Shown here: positions 12,465 through 24,500 of the stretch, piece after piece
How positions within the stretch are numbered: position 1 is the first letter of the stretch
Layout of the letters: every line of letters starts with the position of its first letter
Source of the DNA: Uloborus plumipes
Lineage: Eukaryota; Arthropoda; Arachnida; Araneae; Uloboridae
Assembly: GCA_038373865.1 (NCBI GenBank)
Contig: JAXGGA010004733.1
Coordinates: forward strand, 21,072-85,071
Length of the DNA stretch: 64,000 nt
Direction of reading: 5' to 3'
The notes under the pieces: model-generated
Seen by the model: only the letters and a program-made list of their open reading frames with translations
What the model was told of the DNA's origin: nothing
Database searches by the model: none
Position numbers and translations under genes: made by a program

Positions 12465-14833
12465 ATTTTTCACCCGATGAGTTTTTCAGGGGTGTTTATG
12501 TAAGGGGACCCATTTTCTCCAAAAATCAACAAACACACTTAATCAAGATAATTTATGAGCTTTTTGCCTTAAAAAAGCAAACGTACGAGATTTTATAGCA
12601 AACCGTCCCGCATAGCTAGAATTGGATGGCAATGTTTAATCTTTTCACGAGTGGCGTAACAAAAGGATAGGTGCTTTCCAGTGCCAGATTTATGGGGGAA
12701 ATTCGGAACCCGTGCCCCGACTGCCAACTTCAGAGACTAATTAAAAAGAAGCACGGAATCAGGAGGTTATCATAACCTCCTTGACAAAGACCAAAAAGAT
12801 CCTAAAATTCCACTGTTAGACTTTTAAGTTGCGGAACATTTTCAGGTGAGATCATGCGATAACTCCCCTTCCCCCTCCCCAAATGTCCCCATCACTAAAG
12901 ATAACTTAAAATTACAATATTATGACTTCAGCTTCAGTGCGCTTCTGGAGGAATAGTAAATTTCTGTTTCTATGTTCTGATAAATTTCCGAAAATTTCTG
13001 AAAGACTTGTCTTTTCTCTAACAACGAGGTCAATTGCCTAAAATGGCGTTTTAGGGATTTAAAATTTTGGTAGAGATCTGTCCTCTCCCCGTTACCCTCT
13101 AACCCAGTGATTCCCAACCTGGGGGCGATTTGGCCTCCTCAAAGTGTCGGTAAATTCTAAAGGGGGTGATGGGTTTTTGTGTGTAAACATGTGTACGAAA
13201 CCGGTTGTTCAGAGTTCAGACAATTAATCACAAGTTAAGGAAAAAACTAATTAAAGTTCAAGAGCTTCCTCTTTGAACCTTAGGAAGTATTTTGTCATTC
13301 ATTGTCCATTTTATGAATTTTCAGATTTTCAATATATTTTCTTTCAAATTTTTAGTTTCAATGATTTTAATTCCCCCAGATTCCAGTGTAGAGAGGAAAA
13401 TAATTTCTTGAAAAATGTACTTCTGTTTTTGCAAAGTATGTCGATGATCTTAGTTAAATATTACCCATCAAATGCTTATCAGTTCGCTTTGTGAAATAAA
13501 AAAAAAAATTAAAGGTATTTTATTTATTTCTTAATATTTTAAGTTTAAAAGTGATTGGTTAAGATTGCTTATATTTTAATAATGTCGATGTTCACTTACT
13601 TGTGTTTTTTTTTTTTTTTCAAGGAAGAAGGGGGGTGGCGATAAGTGTCAGTCAGCGTCTTAAAGGGGGCGATGAGCTCAAAAAATGCGCTTTGTTAAAA
13701 CTAAGTGATTTTAAGAACAAAAATAAATAATGTTGGGGGAAAATCTTTATTTTTTTCAAAAAGAAATCACGACACTTGAATTTTCAACCGATATAAATTA
13801 TTGGTTAATTAATTGTGTACCCTTCTCCCCTTTCTTTCACCCCCCCCCTTTTTTTTTTCTACCTCGTCTGAAAATAAGAACGTGTTCAAAATCTTACTTC
13901 TCCGAAGCCTTCTCCCACAAAAATTATTAGGGAGTATCTAAAATTTCGTTTCCTGGATTTCAGTTTTTAAAAATGTTCAGGGAAAATTCTTCAAACACCT
14001 AAAAGCATCGAAAATCATTTAAAATTGCGCTTTTGGAACTTCAATTTTGAACAAACTTCTATGCCCTTAACGCTACTAAATACAATCTTACACTCACGCA
14101 GTGAAACGGTTATATAAGTAGTCTTTTCATCATCAGTGGCGCGCCTACGGGGTAGCTAAGGGGCTCAAGCCTAGGGAGCTAAGAGGCAGAAGACAAACCC
14201 ACTTGACAAAACCAGGGAAATCCTAAAATTGCCATTTTAAGCCTTTAATTTTTTTAATTTTCTGCTAGAGAGCACCCAATCCCCAACTTTCTGTTTAATG
14301 CCGCCAGAGATAATTTTGAAATATTTTCAAGGAAAATTTCTGAACGTGGGACTAACTTTTGGCCAAGTTATGGGAGAAGGAACGGGTACCCGTTCCTTCT
14401 TCCATAACTTGGCCAAAAGTAACTTAAAATTAGTTTTTGAGGCAACAATTTCAAAGCATTTCTAGTAAGAAACCTCCATCTAATATCAAGGTCCTCTAAG
14501 AGAACGTCTAAAACTGCGTTTTCAGGACTATAATTTCCAAAATTTTCGGGGAAGAGCTCTCAAAGAGATGGGGGAGTTGGAGTTTTTTTTTCAAAGTGCC
14601 ACACCCACCCCTTAAAAATATTCTCTCGTTTTGGGCCGCTGCCTAAAATGTCTTCAAATATCATTTTAAAATATATATTTAGAAAAGAGAGTCTGAATTT
14701 GAGCCTGAATTTCTCGCCCATTCCTCTGACATTTCCGAAGATTGTTTAGAATTGCGTTTTAAAAATTCAACGAGGAAAAATGTCTAGAAGAGCGCTCTAC
14801 CCTGCCATCCTCTAAATTATTATTCTAAGCTTG
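12465..14833. repeat. Decayed repeats and orphan hAT ends within the 7240 element
   Basis: The ~95-bp degenerate unit recurs at about 12930-13130, 13920-14120 and 14210-14830. Sequences that look like hAT left ends occur at 12677 (CAGTGCCAGATTTATGGGG), 13108 (CAGTGATTCCCAACCTGGGGG) and 14134 (CAGTGGCGCGCCTACGGGG), without matching right ends. At 14372-14408 a local inverted repeat (AAGTTATGGGAGAAGGAACGGGTACC and its complement) forms a hairpin. No gene was seen. Confidence 0.45.
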
Positions 14834-14841
14834 GTCCCATT

Positions 14842-15424
14842 CAGGGGTGGCATTTCAACATTTCGTTTGAGGGGGCGAGTTTTTTTAAATATGACGTACC
14901 TAAATATGGAAAAAAATACATGTTGGTTAAAAGAAAGATATCTGAAACTAGATTGAATTTAAAAAAAATGGAGTTATTAAAACAATTTAAATTATTTCAC
15001 CAAACTTTAAAATTATTTTGTAATTAGTCATCACATAAAGTGTCGTGATCGGAAATTAGTTTTTAACTTCTAGTCAAGTTTTAATCTGAAATATTTGGAC
15101 TCAGAAGATTTTTTTCCTTGGATTTCCAGTCTCTTGTACTATTTCCCAAACAGCTAAAGTTGAAAATCCTTTTTTGCCCCGTTGTATTTGTTTCAGATCA
15201 TTTTCTTCAGATTCCTTTGTTGCTGGAAGTAATCTTGAGAATTTGTTTATGGATGAGTTTTATCAATTTTTGTTGAAAACCGACGATTTTTTTTCGTTCC
15301 TTTTGCACGTGATCGTTGATTTGTGTTATACATAATGGAATTCATCCGTTTTTGACATTCTGCGAAAAATATTTGGGGGTGCGACCGCCTCGCCCCCTCT
15401 TGCCCCCCTAATTTGACGCCCCTA
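14842..15424. mobile_element. Small non-autonomous hAT, 583 bp
   Basis: Left end CAGGGGTGGCATTT, right end AATTTGACGCCCCTA, with a perfect 8-bp TSD GTCCCATT (14834-14841, 15425-15432). Ends are G/C-rich (GAGGGGGCGAG and CTCGCCCCCTC). It carries no transposase and is nested in the 7240-15813 element. Confidence 0.8.
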
Positions 15425-15821
15425 GTCCCATTAGCCCTCTCCAAAATTTAAACATATATACCCCACTATTTGCCTGCCACTAGTACAACTTAGTTCTTGG
15501 GAATATAATCAAAAATGCAACATGCCTTTTCGGATACATGAAACGGTTAAAAAGCAGTCTTTTTATCATCAACGAACGGGTCAGGGAAGGTGCATAAAAT
15601 AGAAAGAACGGTTAGTCTGTATAATGGCTTGTTTTAGCAAGCTATTGATTTATTACTATTGTTTTTTTGTCTTGTAAAAAAATAGCAAAACAAAAAGTTT
15701 TTATTGTAAAAAGAGTTATATTTAGTTGAGCCTCAAACTAAATGTAATCATTTTGCAAAGGGGGTCCGCCAGAGTTCTCCAATCGGGCCCCGCATTTGTT
15801 AAGGCCGGCCCTGGTTAGGAG

Positions 15822-17572
15822 GACAGTAATGACTTGATGGAGTAAGATTCTGAAACGATCATAAGAACTCTATAATTTGTTACCGTTTAAATTCAATCAA
15901 GAACTTTTTTTAAAGTCCTTATAATAAATTGTTCATTAAAAATTCCTAGAATTTAAAGTCACTTAACAAGGGTATCTAAAAAGGGGGAGGACCGCATTTT
16001 GGGTAATCAGGAGGGTCAATTGCCCACCCTTGGATATTGGAAACAATGTAATTACACACTTGTGTATGTATTTTATTGTTTCCCCTATAAAATGCATTGT
16101 GGATGACACCGTTTGCTTCTCTCCTCTCCCAGAGCATTCTTAGATGATGAGCGTAAGAAGACACCTATACGCGACTGCAACCTTTCCTGACAAAAACATT
16201 GTGACGTCAGCGTGACGCTTGCGTGACGTTAGCCTATGAAAAACGAGCTAGATAAAACGTCACAGCCTACTTGGCGAATTAGAGGAGATCGCTAACTGCT
16301 TGTGAGCTCTCATTGGCTTCTCCCGTAATGACGTTGAGTGTCAAGTTAAGTTGCTCTCTAGTATAGCTAAAGCTAAGTTTTTTCAGGGTGTATATGGAGA
16401 GATGGCCATGGGTTTTTGGAAAAGAGAAGTTTTTTTTTTGGTGTTATAACCTTCATAGTGGTATTGCGAAGGTAAGCCAACTCAATCAAACGCTAATGAC
16501 TTTGCCTTTTTCAAAAATTGACAACTTCAAAATCTGCACAAAATATTGAAGCAAACGTCAATAAATCACATTTTAATATATTTTTTCTCTTTTTGTTTAA
16601 AATATTTTATATTTTGGAGGATGGTGGCGTGGTGGGGGCAGATGCGCTCTCCCTAGCTTCCAGTTGGACAGGCCCATGTCACTAAAACAAATCTATCAAC
16701 AATGTAATCATCGAAGTTGATTTTTATTTTTTCAGTATAATTTGATCGTCTCTGTGGGGCTATATTTAGGTAAACCTTGTACTTTTTTTTTCAAAAAATT
16801 TTTAATGCATCGCTTTTACGTACACCAGATAGAAAAATTTACAGTCCCTGTCCTTTCAACCCAAGCAAAGAAAACGAAGATTAAATCAAATATTTTTGAG
16901 AGAAAAAAAGAAACTGACTTCGAAACAGCTGCTGAAAATTGCTCTAAAATATCCATCCATATCACTTTTAAATACTACCACTATTCAGTGAGAGAAACAT
17001 GATGCATCAATTTGTTTAAAAAATAGCTAAATAAATTTGTAAAGAATCATGTCATATTTTTTTTTTAACTTGGCTGCACATTTTTAAATGTAGCTGTGTT
17101 TTTATTTTCTACCCTCCTCCTCCGCTCCCAGACTCTTCATTTCTAAGTGGCTGGCTGATCGGCCGCCCCAGGTAGAGGAGTCGTGGTGTTGAATTGACCT
17201 ATCGTTTTAGCTCTTGTCTTGAAGAATATGTATTACCGAAGGGTTCAATAGTTTCAGTTTCTGGGGTTTGCTGTCTTGGGAAAACTGGCTGCTTCTCCGC
17301 TCTGCAAGTACATAGTCTGAGTTAAAGATCAGGGCACAGATAGTGCAGGAAAAAAACGATGTGAGAAAAGTTCGACGATAGGCCCCTCATCATTTTTTTT
17401 TTCTTCTGGCAATTTTTATTTAGTTATTTGTTTTTATTCGGGAATGCTTGATTTTTTTTTTTTCGAAAAAACTTTCTGTAGAAAAAAAATACTACATGCG
17501 GTCTGCGGCCGCTCCTTGCTTTGGCCGCCCTCGTGCGGTGCACGAGCTGCACACCTGCTAGGATCGGCCCTG
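15822..17572 (-). other. Right part of the outer hAT element
   Basis: This continues the outer element after the large insertion. On the minus strand it should hold the transposase N-terminal part and the element promoter, but I recognise no intact domain. A dense group of CGTGACG/TGACGTCA sites lies at 16200-16255. The last ~60 bp carry GGCCGCC and GTGCACGAGCTGCACAC before the CTAGGATCGGCCCTG end. Confidence 0.5.
16200..16255. promoter_or_regulatory. Cluster of TGACG (CRE-like) sites
   Basis: TGACGTCA at 16202-16209 is followed by GTGACGCTTGCGTGACG, and AACGTCAC lies near 16257. The perfect palindrome TGACGTCA is the CREB/ATF core. The cluster sits where the promoter of the minus-strand transposase would be expected. 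Function is inferred, not shown. Confidence 0.35.
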
Positions 17573-17580
17573 CTTGAACT

Positions 17581-18499
17581 GATAAATAATTTCGATATTT
17601 TTTTTTTTTTTTCGAAAAAGAAATTCAACGACAAAACTTCATTCTTGTTGGTTTTGAAAATTAAATTTTAGCATTTTAATTATTTTGTAAACAAGTAATA
17701 TTACCAGAATATTACATGTTTGCTTCGTTATCGGAATTTTTAAAATGTAGCTCTAGTAATTTTCAAAATAGTTGAATACACAAAAACAACAGCATTGATA
17801 TTTTAGCTCGATTAAGCTACAAAAATTTTAAAGAGTTTCAAAATTATAAAACGAGTTGAATGGGAAATGAAACATGAAGTCTTGTTATCCCCTGACGTTG
17901 GATGAAATCGTCTGCTTAATCTACCCAAAAATAAATGGAATGATCTCCGTTCATATTAATGAATAAAACAGCAGAATAAGAATGAAAAATCTTCGTTCTG
18001 AACCCATCACATTCCAATGAAATACTTCTATTATATTCTAACACGATATTATATTATTAAAAAGATTTTTTTGAAAAAAAACAAAAAAAACTCTGACCCT
18101 TAAGTTCCCCCTCTCGCTCTCTCTCTTGTCAAATGGTGCCAAACCAAGAATTAGCGCGCGCTGGCTATCAAAACAATGAAATGATCTTGGTTGTTTATGA
18201 AATAATGTAGTTAAACGCTTGGTACATGATAGCCCTGTACATGATTTGCGAAAATGTTAAATTTTTGAAACAAAATTTAGAGCTACTATTTCTAAAAGAA
18301 ATTCTATAGCTTGACACTATTTATTCGGCGGAAGTATACATTGCGCACTGCGGTCAATTTCCTGTGTTTGAGTTTGTGTGGAAGTTCGGAATGGTTAAGC
18401 CTCGTTTTTGATTGTGACGGAATTGTGTTCCGCTTATAAAGAAATAAGCGGACATTTAAATTTTACAATATCGTACCATGGGTGGAAATCAGACAAAAA
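17581..18499 (+). promoter_or_regulatory. Spred upstream region / 5' leader
   Basis: About 900 bp between the outer hAT and the Spred start codon. It is AT-rich up to about 18300, then less so (GGCGGAAG, TTGCGCACTGCGG). I see no convincing TATA box, so the transcription start cannot be fixed. It contains the overlapping upstream ORF at 18478. Confidence 0.4.
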
Positions 18500-18513
18500 A
18501 TGATGGAAGGTAG
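18478..18513 (+). promoter_or_regulatory. Short upstream ORF overlapping the Spred start codon
   Basis: An ATG in a strong context (ACCATGG) opens an 11-codon frame ending in TAG at 18511-18513. It overlaps the Spred ATG at 18500 in another frame. If it lies in the mRNA it should reduce translation from the main start. Confidence 0.5.
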
Positions 18514-18522
18514 CCACGAAGA
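18500..18522 (+). CDS. Spred: Spred coding exon 1
   Basis: Encodes MMEGSHE plus two bases of the next codon, followed by the strong donor GTAAGTAA. The short acidic start before the EVH1 domain is typical of Spred proteins. Confidence 0.8.
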
Positions 18523-21500
18523 GTAAGTAATATCTATAATTAGTTTTGGAAAAAAATTGCAAATGATTGTTAGTACTAGGCTTAGTAGTGACGCTAGTGC
18601 GCTCAAAAAAACCTTTCTTATAACATGTGAATTTGATTTAAATTTGAAACGTTTTTGAAGAATTCTACAAAATCGGAGACTGTCGGAAATTTAAATAAAT
18701 AATGAAAACGCGAGCTTTATATTTTCACTATCCGGGAAGGTCGCCCTGATATTGAGGTCAAATCATTTTTCTCAATGGACCAGAATTTGTGAATGAAATC
18801 GTAACATTACGATAAATGCATGGGTAGTTGATCAACTCTTGATGGAAGTGTTCAACATTTAAATCGGTTACTTGTGAATGAGTTTTTAACGAAGGATTGA
18901 TTGTTTCCGTTGCTTTGGATCTAATAATTCGTAATGTTTTAATGGTAAATAAAGGGGGAGGGAAATTTGCGGGATTTTTTTTCTTGGTGGTGACTTTTGT
19001 TATTTTCATTAAAACTTGATTGATTCTTATTATGCAATTTAACATAATTGTTATGCATCTCTACTCATGTTTGAACAGTTTCTTAGTTACAATCCTTATT
19101 TAGTTTATATTACAAATTATTTATGATCTACAATTGTGTTGCAATAAAACTGAAAGTTTGTATTGAAAACGTTATAAGATTCATAACTTTCTTTACCATT
19201 TAGCTTGGAAGGTAACCATGTACACCTAAAATACACACTTGTGTATATTTAGATAATTCTCTAATTTGTTATTGTAATACTGTATCATGTTCCGATGGTA
19301 GATCTTTCTGATTTTTCTTCTATTGTGTTTCATAAATCAACCATTCCAGATATTTAATAAGTATTTTAGATTATAAAATATTACTCTATTTGTTCTATAA
19401 ATAACACAAATTCAGTAGTGATGTAACTTTTTCTGCCAATACTTAACATTAAATACTACTGATTTATCTGATTTTATTTGTATTGTTTAAAACATTAATA
19501 TTCAGAATAAAGCGAAATTTTGAACTTTTTTTTGTCTATCTATCAGATAATCTTCTCTGTATTTCAGTTCTTTTAAATTTCAATCTCTTTTAATTGGTAG
19601 AAAGTTTTTGTTGTGTGAAAACTTATTTCATTACTTAATCAGTTCATAACATATTTAATACAAAGCATAACAAAATGCCAGTGCTGAATACATAAGTAAA
19701 GTTAGACTTTTGCATTGAAAGGCGCTAAGAACCCAATAATTTAAAGATGAAAAGAATGTAGAATTGGAGGAATTACAGAGGAGGGAATTGAAGCCAGTGG
19801 TTTTATGTCCATCAAAGAAAGGATTTTAGTTAGACTTCCAACCTTCCATAAAGTTAGTTCTTTTTTTGACACCCTACTTCCTGTCAAAAAGAATACTTGA
19901 ATTCAATTAAAAGGGCATTCTCTTAAAAATTATGGTATGGGAGTGCTTTTTTTATTTTTTCATATTACGTGCATTTATACGAATCCCAATTATTTTTCGT
20001 AAATCATTTTTTTTAATTGCACATAGCTTACTATCTTTAGTTTAATGAATGGTGCTAAAAACTAAGTTAAGATTAATTAATATTAAAATCAAAGTAATCT
20101 GCAAAGGAGGGAAAAAAGGATTTAAACTTCAAAATTTACAAGTTGTTTGAAGTAACTAATGTAAATACAAATTTTCATATCAAACATTGCTTTAGGTTAT
20201 TTTTGAAATTTCAACTAAATTTTACATATTTGTTTATTTTTATGATTATTCACATTCTGTTCTAATTTAAAAAGGGAAATGAGAGAATTGGTTCAATGCC
20301 AGGCTTGCATGAATTTTTTACGTCAATTGTTGTTTCAACTTAATATGGAAGGAGGGCTTAATGAAAGATGCAAAAAAAAAGACAGGGTGTATGAAAGGTT
20401 GCTTTAAAAGGAATTACTTAGCACCCTCTTGCCTTTGGAAAACACTAATACCATCAAATCCCCTTTTCACTAAGTATAACTGTACTGAAAATCTTGTTTT
20501 AGCAAAGACGCGGTACAATCCAGTCACCTTCTCACACTGCAGCCCCTGAACTCCCAAAAATGTCCTTACTGTTGGCTCCACTTTAACGAATACTGTCGGT
20601 TCCAAGAAATACTTTTCAATTAAATGGGGATCTTTAACATTGTGTCTATGTAATGGGAAATATTCGGTTCCAAGTTTTTTTTTTCCTAAAAGGGGAGTAT
20701 TGGATTATCCGTTACTTCGATTAAGCAGCGCTGACAGTATTTGACATATTTTGTGTGACAAAGTGCAAAAGTAATATTTCGGACATTTAAAAATTGTAAT
20801 TTTTAAATTCTCAAATGACTTTTCATTTTAACTAATATTTTTATCATTCAGCAAAATTAGCTGTTCAATTTCGGTAAAAGGAAAATTTATCGTACCCCAA
20901 AAATCCGAAGTTAGGAGCGTCCCTGTCCACATCTTAATTATCTTCTCATATTTTTTGCAAAATTTTAAGTGATACAAAGGTAAAGGTGGCTGAAGGCTGC
21001 TGTTTCAGGTGTAGAAGGTTCTAATTTAAAAACCTATTTAAAAAGGTCTTAAGTAAGCTCTAAATGTTCTAAGAAAATATTTGCTTTATGAATAAGAAAT
21101 CTTACATCTTTGAAATTTGCACACTGCTGTAGAGTCTGAAACGAGTTAACTGCTACAAATGAAAGTTGACTATTTTTTGTTTTGCCGAGTTGTTCAGTTT
21201 TAGTCTAGAATTTTCGATTTGAAAAAAAAAGTGAACGAGATTGAATTATAATTTGACCAGGGCGGGTTTTCGCTGGGTGGAAAAAAACAGGACAACACTA
21301 AATATTGGTAAAGTAAAATTTCATTGCAACGAAACAATTTTGCTAACTGCATGAAAAAGGGTTCAATTGTATTATTTTAAAACATCATTAAAACATGATT
21401 TTTCTGATAGTACTTTTGTTGATACTTTTGCATGAATCAAAGTAAATCAGTCATTTTAAAAAGGGCTTATCTTGAACTTTCTAGGTACATTGTGTCTGAA

Positions 21501-24500
21501 TATGTTTTTAAGTCAGTAGTTTGCAGTAGGAAATCTAAATGTCTGCTGCATTTGCAATTTGAAACGACACATATAAAAATATATTCCACATAAAAGTTTA
21601 AAAAAAATGAAATGGCTGAAAATTCAAGATGAATCCTCTTTGAAATGATCAATTCCAGTTTCTGTAATTAATGTTTTCACATTTTGTCTGTCTAGTGGTA
21701 TGTCTCTTGTGCGTGTGCGTGCACAGGTGATGACAAGAGATGATTCAACTGGAGGCTGGGTTCCTTTAGGAGCAGGAGGGTTGAGTCATGTCTCAGTTTG
21801 TAGGAGTTCATCTAATGAAGAACCTGAACGTACAGAATATCTCATATTTGGAAAAAGAATTGCGGATCAATCAGTAAGTTTTTTGCAGTATTTTTGTGCT
21901 TAAAAAGTTATAGTTGATATTGGTGTTGTTGATTCATTATTTATTTTTTGTCATTTAAAACTTAAAGCTTTTTAAAATTAGACTTTTTTTGAATATTTTC
22001 CCAATATTGCTTTCTGTTTCCACATAAATCTTTAAATATTTACGACTTACGCGCAATATTAGCGAAATATGTTTCTTCTACTATTATTTATATGATTCTT
22101 TATCTGTATGCTGTTTATTAAGATTAGCATTCATTAATCTACTAGCTTTGTTAAATAGATCATGATTAAAGTGACCATATATCCTATCCTGAAAACAATT
22201 GACTGTTTGATTAACTTTTCTGGTTGTCGCTGCATACTGCATTTACCAGATACTGAAATAGGGCTGAAAGTACGATTGAAGGTGAAAAACAAAGGAATGT
22301 TTGTAAATGACAAAATTAAAAATTTTGAAATAAGCAGTATAAATAGTAAGAGAATCTCTTTTTTGTTTTGGTGCTGCTATATAACATGATTTAGATTTAA
22401 ATTTCAATGAAAACTTACCAAGGATCAAAACTTAACTTGTTTTTACTCAAAACTTTAAAATATCCACTTACACCCCTTTGCTTCTCACTGCCTCTATTAT
22501 TAGATATTTTATGCTGGTTCCTGATTTCAGAAATTGTTAAAGCTATTTTTCAAACTGCCTTCACAACTCCTTCATTGCTATTTCGAAAACTGAATGAGTA
22601 TGAACCTCGTATAATTTTGATTTTAAATGTTTATCTAATGTGGTCCTTGAAAGAGGAAATTTTGACAAACAGTTGTTTTTTAGTAGGAGTTTTTTTTTTT
22701 TTTATTTCATGGAATACACTTGGAGCTAAATTGGAATAATCTGTATATACATGTTGATTAACAAAACAGGGTTTTTTTGTATGGGAATGGAAATTTACAT
22801 TTTAAAGAGGTTTTTCATTTACTTATTTTTTTTTAAAGCCTTTCTCATAAGTAGAGCTGTGCAGATGCAGCTAGTACTATATAAATAAAGATGAGTTGAA
22901 TGTATTTTTGTGTGTGGAATGTATTTTTATAGGCCGTATTTTGTATTTTTGTAATTTTTCTCCTTTATGCAGTTTAAGATTTCATTCTAGTGGTGTAGTA
23001 ATGGGGGGTAGTTTTAAAAATTTAATATTTTTCATGATAATTTTAAAAATTTTAGAATTGCTTTATTCACAAAATGCAACTGTGTTCTATGTAGGAGTAA
23101 AAAAGAAAAAAAAAAAAAATCTCATAAAATCAATGCGTAGTAAAAGGTAGGATCCTTTCTACACTGCAAATTCATGAATGTGTAATTATGAGTAACTATC
23201 TTCTCCATGTCATATATTAATTATGTGAAAGCATAGATTACATTTTTTTTAAGCCATCATTTTGCAAGTGCAAGTTATTTGTATAATAACAGTACATAGG
23301 TCTAAAATTAAGTCATTTTTTTAATCGTAAGAAAAAGATTTGTGACTGTTTTGGGTCAAGCTCAAGCAATACTTAGGAAAAAAATAAAAAATGCTATGAA
23401 AACATTTTGATAATCAAAGTCATTGTATTTTAAACTGAGGTGCAACAAGTGTCAAACCGAGTACTCGATAGGGTCTTCAGCCAAAGTGCTGCTTGGTAGG
23501 CCTCTATTTCATTCTATTAAATTCAAAATACTGTTTTATTAAGTACAGTAGTTGGTTTTGAAACCTTTATTCAGTTTAAAGGTTATTTTGTTTAAACCAT
23601 AATTTCAATGACTCGGACAACCCCTGGAACCCCTATTACTCCAGATTAATGAGGTTCTAATGCACTGTGAAACTTCTAAAAGAATCTCAATGCCTGAAGG
23701 CTCATCAAAACAGCTTAAAATGTCAATATTTGCAATTAAACCCAGCATTTGAAATCATTTTAAATTGAATAATTTTTTTCTACTGTATGCTGGGTTGCAA
23801 AAAACCCGGGGGTTTTTCAAAAACCCAACCCGGGTGGGTTTTATTGGGTTTTTTAGGGTTTATTGGGTTTTTAGGGTTTTATTGGGTTTTTTTTAGATTT
23901 ATTGTTTCTTTTGCTTGTTGAAAAAGGAAAAGGTGGGGGTGGGGGGATTTCTATGTTTAAAAAGAAATTAATTCAGAATGCTGATTTTTATTTTTGTCTT
24001 AATTAATTTAATATGCAATTAATTTGCATTTAAATAATGTAAATAAATCATCATAAAAGACAAAGTAACAAATAACATTTGAAAATTACTTTAAAGGATT
24101 AGTTTACACTTTTTTATTATGCCACCACCACCCAAGTTACATCATAGATAAAAGTAAAAAAAAAATAATGAAATGTAACGATATTTAGTAATAATTTGTG
24201 CTCAATTCTCATAGTTATTAGGATGAAGATGTAACATTTTAAAATGTATTTTGTAACATTATCTTCTTTTCCCGTAATATTACTCGAGGCCATTGCCAAC
24301 TGTAAACAAAACAATTGTTAGCATCGGCAGAAAAGAAATATTGTCTTAGTGTTTTATATATAAATTTCATGGGTAGACGTATAAGTTTCAATAGGTAGGG
24401 TAACTTTTTTAAATACAATGGATAAAATCTAATATAAAAAATGCTGAATATGAAATTAACCTCACTAATTTTAAAAAACCCAATAAAACCCGCTTTTGTG

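Larger units (their letters stand above)
7240..15813. mobile_element. hAT element, second level of the nest
   Basis: Left end CAGGGCCGGTCTTAGG, right end TTAAGGCCGGCCCTG, and a perfect 8-bp TSD GTTAGGAG (7232-7239, 15814-15821). Both ends also share a subterminal block AATCGGGCCCCGC. The span is 8,574 bp, of which 3,982 and 591 bp are later insertions, leaving about 4.0 kb. I could not identify a transposase; the interior is decayed repeat and old element ends (8159, 12677, 13108, 14134). It interrupts the transposase gene of the outer element. Confidence 0.88.
5125..17572 (-). mobile_element. hAT element (outermost of a four-level nest)
   Basis: The left end CAGGGCCGATCCTAG and right end CTAGGATCGGCCCTG are exact complements, and the 8-bp TSD CTTGAACT is perfect (5117-5124 and 17573-17580). 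The element spans 12,448 bp. Removing the 8,574-bp insertion at 7240 and the 171-bp MITE at 6945, each with one TSD copy, leaves about 3.7 kb, a normal hAT size. Its minus strand encodes a decayed hAT transposase of the ZMYM-like type. The parts near the ends are GC-rich and include the words GTGTGC and GGCCGCC. Confidence 0.9.

Noticed and set aside
8159..14150. Orphan hAT-like left ends (8159, 12677, 13108, 14134)
   Set aside because: No matching right ends or TSDs were found, so full elements are not called.
22407..22739. 110-residue hydrophobic frame in Spred intron 2
   Set aside because: Low-complexity AT-rich translation with no homology or splice support.
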